A stretch of DNA of 64,000 nt from Ochrobactrum vermis. Its GTDB lineage: Bacteria; Pseudomonadota; Alphaproteobacteria; Rhizobiales; Rhizobiaceae. The translations under genes and the position numbers were made by a program. Where the stretch lies: NCBI RefSeq assembly GCF_002975205.1, contig NZ_PCOC01000002.1, positions 566,001 to 630,000 of the forward strand. The letters are read 5' to 3'. The first letter of the stretch is position 1, and each line of letters begins with the position of its first letter. This document shows positions 60,620-64,000 of the stretch, piece by piece. Under the pieces are notes generated by a model, which made no database searches, was not told the DNA's origin, and saw nothing but the letters and a program-made list of their open reading frames with translations.

Positions 60620-61615
60620 ATGAAACATCTCCGCTGCCTCCTCCTCGCCTCAGCATTTCTGGCCGGTGTGGCCGGTACGGTGAATGCCTCGTTTGCTGCG
60701 GAACGCGACGGGGTTGTCGTATCGATCAAGCCGCTTCATTCGATCGTTTCCGCGGTCATGCAGGGCGTGGGCGAGCCGAAACTGATCGTTCAGGGGGCGG
60801 GTTCCGAACATGTCTACAGCTTGAAGCCCTCCGACGCAGAAGCGATCGAGCACGCCAAGGTGATTTTCTGGGCCGGTCCGTCGATGGAAACCTTCCTCGA
60901 CAAGCCTATCGATACGCTTGGCGACGGCGCGAAGGTCGTCGCGCTTGGCGAAGCGGACGGCCTGACCAGGCTGAAGTTCCGTGAAGGCGGTCCATTCGAA
61001 GCACATGATCATGGTGCGGAAGGCCACGATCATGCTCATGATGACAAGAAGGATACCGAAGCTTCGGAAGCCGGGCACGACCATCATCATGGCCACAGTG
61101 AATATGATCTGCACTTCTGGCTCGACCCGCAGAACGGAAAGGTTCTGGCGGCAGATATCGCCAAGACGCTGAGCGAAAGCGATCCCGAACATGCCGCGCA
61201 ATATGGAAAGAACGCAAAGGACTATGGCGAGAAGATCGATGCGCTGACCAAGGCTGTCGCCAGCGAACTGGAGCCGGTAAAGGACAAGCCATTCATCGTC
61301 TTCCATGATGCCTACCAGTATTTCGAAAATCGTTTCGGTGTGAAGGCGGCTGGATCGATCACGGTCAGCCCGGAAAAGGCGCCGGGTGCTGCGCGCATCA
61401 AGGAAATTCACGAGAAGATCAAGTCGCTTGGCGCCACCTGCGTGTTTTCTGAACCGCAGTTCGAACCGAGGCTGGTGAACACCGTTATCGAACGAACGGA
61501 TGCCAAAACGGGCATTCTCGATCCTTTGGGTGCAGAATTGAAGGATGGTCCGGACCTTTACCCGCAGCTCATCCGTAATCTGGCGGATTCGCTGAAGAAC
61601 TGTCTGTCGAAATAA
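60620..61615 (+). CDS. znuA: Zinc-binding periplasmic protein ZnuA
   Basis: Periplasmic binding protein of the zinc importer, 331 residues, signal peptide (LLASAFLAGVAGTVNASFAA). It has the cluster A-I fold with a His-rich loop at about 131-170 (HDHGAEGHDHAHDD and GHDHHHGH), then DLHFWLDPQNGKVLAADIAK with the metal ligands. VFHDAYQYFENRFGVKAAGS follows, with another conserved His. GAGAGAGA lies upstream of ATG 60620. Divergent from znuCB-zur and downstream of Zur boxes. Confidence 0.95.
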   Translation: MKHLRCLLLASAFLAGVAGTVNASFAAERDGVVVSIKPLHSIVSAVMQGVGEPKLIVQGAGSEHVYSLKPSDAEAIEHAKVIFWAGPSMETFLDKPIDTLGDGAKVVALGEADGLTRLKFREGGPFEAHDHGAEGHDHAHDDKKDTEASEAGHDHHHGHSEYDLHFWLDPQNGKVLAADIAKTLSESDPEHAAQYGKNAKDYGEKIDALTKAVASELEPVKDKPFIVFHDAYQYFENRFGVKAAGSITVSPEKAPGAARIKEIHEKIKSLGATCVFSEPQFEPRLVNTVIERTDAKTGILDPLGAELKDGPDLYPQLIRNLADSLKNCLSK

Positions 61616-61690
61616 CAGCCGCGTCCGCTTTCCTTTGCCGGATGCCCGTGCATTCAGAAAGCGGTCGCAATTGTGCCGGGCTGCAACCCG

Positions 61691-61794
61691 GAGCATTTCC
61701 GAGCCAAAAGTGCGAAGCAGTTTTGCGTCGTATAATGCGTATAAACAAGCGGTAGAGCGGTTCTACGGTTCCGCTTTAACTGAACCGCTCTACC
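61691..61794. repeat. Mosaic palindromic repeat, copy I
   Basis: GAGCATTTCC, AAAAGTGCGAAGCAG, TTTTGCGT, ATAATGCGTATAAACAAG, then a perfect 13-bp dyad GGTAGAGCGGTTC (61751-61763) with GAACCGCTCTACC (61782-61794). It lies in the 347-bp gap 61616-61962 after znuA. The dyad could act as an mRNA 3'-end stem for znuA. The remainder of the gap shows only the Zur box near its right end. Confidence 0.82.
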
Positions 61795-61932
61795 AGCAGT
61801 CCGGCACTCCATATCCGGATTAAGCGGATCGGGCTTCATCCATTCGCTTCAAAGCGTCATCAAACACAAACCGTTTTACGGCTTTCTGAAACACTCAAGG
61901 GCGGTTCCAGCCGCCCATTTTCACCACTAAAG

Positions 61933-61949
61933 CCGTTATGATATAACAT
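61933..61949 (+). promoter_or_regulatory. Zur box before the DUF4198 gene
   Basis: CCGTTATGATATAACAT matches the Zur consensus at 14 of 17 positions. It ends 13 bases before the ATG, right next to the AAGGAG ribosome site, so a bound repressor would block expression when zinc is sufficient. Confidence 0.75.
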
Positions 61950-61962
61950 TAAGGAGAAAAGA

Positions 61963-62697
61963 ATGCGTAGCTTTGTCAGGGCACTTCAGGCCGGTGCTGT
62001 TTTGACTTTCCTTGTTCCCGCTGTCGCGGGCGCACATGGCATCTGGATTGCCGAACGTCACGGAACACAGGCTGTCGTATATGGCCATGGCGCAAGCGAT
62101 GAGGCTTATGATCCGCAGAAGCTGAAGACGGTGACGGCCAAGGATGTGGACGGCACGGACGTTGCTGTCGAGATCAAGAGACAGGAGGATCACGCCCTGT
62201 TGGGTGTGCCTAAAGATGCAGTCGTGGTCAGCAGTACGCTCGACAATGGCTTCTGGGCGGAGGGGCCTGATGGCAAGTGGGTCAACAAGCCGAAATCGGA
62301 AGTGCCGGGCGCAAAACAGTCCAGTCAGAGTCAGAAATTTGCAGTCGCCATTCTCGATCATTTGCGCAGGAAGCCACAGGCGCAGGGCTTGCCGTTTGAA
62401 ATCGTCCCGTTGATGGACCCGACGATACTGGAGGCCGGCAACGAACTTCCCGTGCAGATTCTGGTCGATGGAAAGCCGGTAGAGGGCGTCGAAGTCACGG
62501 CGGATTATGTCAATGACAGCCATGCGGCACCGGTGAAGAGCGACGCGGAAGGCATCGCTAGGATCAGGATTCGCAATGCAGGTCTTAATGTCGTGGGGGC
62601 GGGCTATTCCAAGCCACTGTCCGGTTCAAACGAAGCAGACAAGCTCAGCTTTTTCACCACGCTGACCTTCAACCTCGATCACCATCATCACGATTGA
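61963..62697 (+). CDS. Zur-controlled periplasmic DUF4198 protein
   Basis: A 244-residue secreted protein: signal peptide (GAVLTFLVPAVAGAHGIWIA) with a mature N-terminus starting His-Gly near AHGIW, a beta-rich body and a C-terminal HHHHD. DUF4198 proteins include NikM/CbiK-like periplasmic parts of nickel and cobalt systems; the terminal histidines suggest metal binding. The Zur box and the neighbouring COG0523 GTPase point to zinc. Possible role: zinc capture or delivery in the periplasm. Confidence 0.72.
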   Translation: MRSFVRALQAGAVLTFLVPAVAGAHGIWIAERHGTQAVVYGHGASDEAYDPQKLKTVTAKDVDGTDVAVEIKRQEDHALLGVPKDAVVVSSTLDNGFWAEGPDGKWVNKPKSEVPGAKQSSQSQKFAVAILDHLRRKPQAQGLPFEIVPLMDPTILEAGNELPVQILVDGKPVEGVEVTADYVNDSHAAPVKSDAEGIARIRIRNAGLNVVGAGYSKPLSGSNEADKLSFFTTLTFNLDHHHHD

Positions 62698-62707
62698 TCC
62701 TGACAGT

Positions 62708-62815
62708 TTAGAGCGCGCTTCGATCTGATTGAAGCAGATCGGCGCTCTAACCGTTTATTTTACTGCGCATCTTATCTGAAAACCGTTTCGCACTTTTCGG
62801 GATGCGGTCTCATTT
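62708..62815. repeat. Mosaic repeat between the DUF4198 and COG0523 genes
   Basis: Dyad TTAGAGCG (62708-62715) with CGCTCTAA (62743-62750) and inner CGATCTG/CAGATCG, followed by TGCGCATC, AAAACCGTTTCGCACTTTT, GGGATGCGG. Same modules as 55867-56027, in another order. It separates two genes likely transcribed together. Confidence 0.72.
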
Positions 62816-62832
62816 AAACAAGGAACGGAGTC

Positions 62833-64000
62833 ATGAAAAAGAGGCTACCCGTTACGGTCTTGTCCGGCTTTCTCGGCGCCGGGAAGACAACACTGCTCAA
62901 TCATGTGCTCAATAATCGCGAGAACCGCCGCGTCGCGGTGATCGTCAATGATATGAGTGAAGTGAATATAGATGCCGCTCTCATACGCGAAGGCGGCGCC
63001 AATCTTTCCCGCACGGATGAACAGTTGGTCGAAATGACCAATGGATGCATTTGCTGCACATTGCGCGATGATCTCCTGAAAGAGGTTTCGCAATTGGCAG
63101 CTCAGGGACGCTTCGATTATCTGCTGATCGAATCGACAGGGATAGCAGAGCCATTGCCGGTCGCCGCTACTTTCGAGTTTCGCGACGAGAAGGGCAACAG
63201 TCTGTCGGATGTCGCTCGCCTCGATACGATGGTGACGGTTGTGGATGCCGCCAATCTGCTGAAGGATTATGCGTCGAGTGATTTTCTGCGCGATCGCGGC
63301 GAATCTCTCGGAGAGGATGACGAGCGCACGCTTGTCGATCTTCTGGTCGAACAGATCGAGTTCGCCGACGTCGTCGTGCTGAACAAGATATCAACCGCTT
63401 CAAAAGAGGAGCGTGATCTGGCGCATAAGGTCATCCGTTCACTCAATCCCGATGCCCGCATCGAGGAGGTCGATTTCGGCGAAGTATCGCTCGACGCCAT
63501 ACTGGACACGAGGCTCTTTGACTTCAACAAGGCGCATGAGCATCCGCTCTGGTACAAGGAGCTACATGGCTTTGCCTCGCACACGCCGGAGAGCGAGGAA
63601 TATGGCGTTCGTTCCTTCGTCTATCGCGCGCGGCGTCCCTTCGATCCCGACCGGTTCCAATCATTCATCGACAAGGGCTGGCCGGGCGTCGTGCGGGCGA
63701 AGGGATTTTTCTGGCTTGCGACACGGCCCGATTTTGTCGGTGAAATCAGTCAGGCCGGCGCTTTGGTGCGTACCGGGAAAAGAGGGCGCTGGTGGTCATC
63801 CGTACCGAAGCATTATTGGCCGGCAGAACCTGAATGGCAGCGCGCCATGGAGCCATACTTCCATAAGGTGTGGGGGGATCGACGTCAGGAGATCGTTTTC
63901 ATCGGTGTCGATCCGATGCAGGAAGATGCACTCATCGAGGAACTGGATCAATGCCTCCTTGAGGAAGAAGACTTCGTGCCCGAACGCTGGTCGGGACTGA
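62833..64000 (+). CDS. COG0523-family GTPase (metallochaperone type), 3' end cut by window edge
   Basis: A G3E-family GTPase thought to deliver or handle metal in the cytosol. 389 codons are visible and the frame runs off the right edge. Walker A is GFLGAGKTT near residue 12, the metal motif CICC lies in [11 protein letters not shown] near residue 74, ESTGIAEP follows, and VVLNKIS is the G4 NKxD-like motif. The C-terminal CobW_C domain starts near [21 protein letters not shown] 62833 has GGAACGGAG upstream. Together with Zur, Znu and the DUF4198 gene it is likely part of a zinc-limitation response, although no Zur box directly precedes it. Confidence 0.85.
   Translation, partial: MKKRLPVTVLSGFLGAGKTTLLNHVLNNRENRRVAVIVNDMSEVNIDAALIREGGANLSRTDEQLVEMTNGCICCTLRDDLLKEVSQLAAQGRFDYLLIESTGIAEPLPVAATFEFRDEKGNSLSDVARLDTMVTVVDAANLLKDYASSDFLRDRGESLGEDDERTLVDLLVEQIEFADVVVLNKISTASKEERDLAHKVIRSLNPDARIEEVDFGEVSLDAILDTRLFDFNKAHEHPLWYKELHGFASHTPESEEYGVRSFVYRARRPFDPDRFQSFIDKGWPGVVRAKGFFWLATRPDFVGEISQAGALVRTGKRGRWWSSVPKHYWPAEPEWQRAMEPYFHKVWGDRRQEIVFIGVDPMQEDALIEELDQCLLEEEDFVPERWSGL

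Noticed and set aside
1..64000. CRISPR array, tRNA, rRNA, insertion sequence or prophage
   Set aside because: No regular repeat-spacer pattern, cloverleaf, ribosomal core sequence, transposase or phage gene was recognised; the repeats found are short palindromic mosaics.

Overview
The window looks like part of an alphaproteobacterial (Rhizobiales, Brucellaceae) genome, most likely the second chromosome of a Brucella/Ochrobactrum-type organism. The evidence is the VjbR-like LuxR regulator beside flhB, the orphan OmpR-type regulator FtcR/Rem inside the flagellar cluster, the alphaproteobacterial genes motC, motE, flaF and flbT, the gene order vjbR - efflux pump - ABC transporter - gnd, and many short palindromic mosaic repeats. 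The flagellar set is contiguous and every gene is open, which fits a free-living Ochrobactrum-like lineage better than classical Brucella, where as I recall these genes are split between several loci. No rRNA, tRNA, CRISPR array, transposase or prophage gene was recognised.

Layout. (1) 1-10350: cell-surface polysaccharide genes: a GumC/Wzz-like co-polymerase cut by the left edge, a Wzx-like flippase, a DUF6492 protein, a WecG-family transferase, GT4 and GT2 transferases, an ExoQ/O-antigen-ligase-like membrane protein and two Gfo/Idh/MocA oxidoreductases. (2) 10421-12633: a MOSC protein and gnd. (3) 12763-16883: a PotA/FbpC-type ABC importer with two permeases and a binding protein. (4) 17248-21170: an EmrAB-type efflux pump with a divergent TetR regulator and two near-identical operators. 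(5) 21414-22196: vjbR. (6) 22420-57711: about 35 kb of flagellar genes. (7) 57699-58034: a PilZ protein. (8) 58274-64000: zinc homeostasis (zur, znuB, znuC, znuA), a periplasmic DUF4198 protein and a COG0523 GTPase cut by the right edge.

The flagellar genes form a leftward unit (motA-fliM-orf-fliN-fliG-flhB-orf), a rightward unit (DUF1217-flgF-fliI-orf-flgBC-fliE-flgG-flgA-flgI-motE-flgH-fliL-fliP), fliC alone with a structured leader and its own terminator, then fliF-fliH?-motB-motC-fliK-lytic transglycosylase, ftcR, and flgEKL-flaF-flbT-flgD-fliQ-flhA-fliR-fliJ?-flgJ-flgN?-orf. Genes mostly overlap by 4 bases (ATGA or GTGA). Together they encode the MS/C ring, export gate and ATPase, rod, hook, P and L rings, stator with MotC/MotE, one short flagellin, the FlaF/FlbT pair and two regulators. 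No fliA, flgM, fliD, fliS, fliO or chemotaxis gene is seen here.

The most interesting observations are a 22-position element shared by the fliF and flhA leaders (candidate FtcR site), an Asp-to-Glu change at the phosphoacceptor position of FtcR, the nested hairpins of the fliC leader, an inverted array of 8-bp repeats inside the rod operon, the symmetric overlapping emrA/tetR promoters, mosaic repeats at many gene borders, and a Zur regulon that reaches a DUF4198 protein. Small flagellar genes of uncertain function (40745, 25426, 30726, 55395, 56687, 57154) are named only tentatively.
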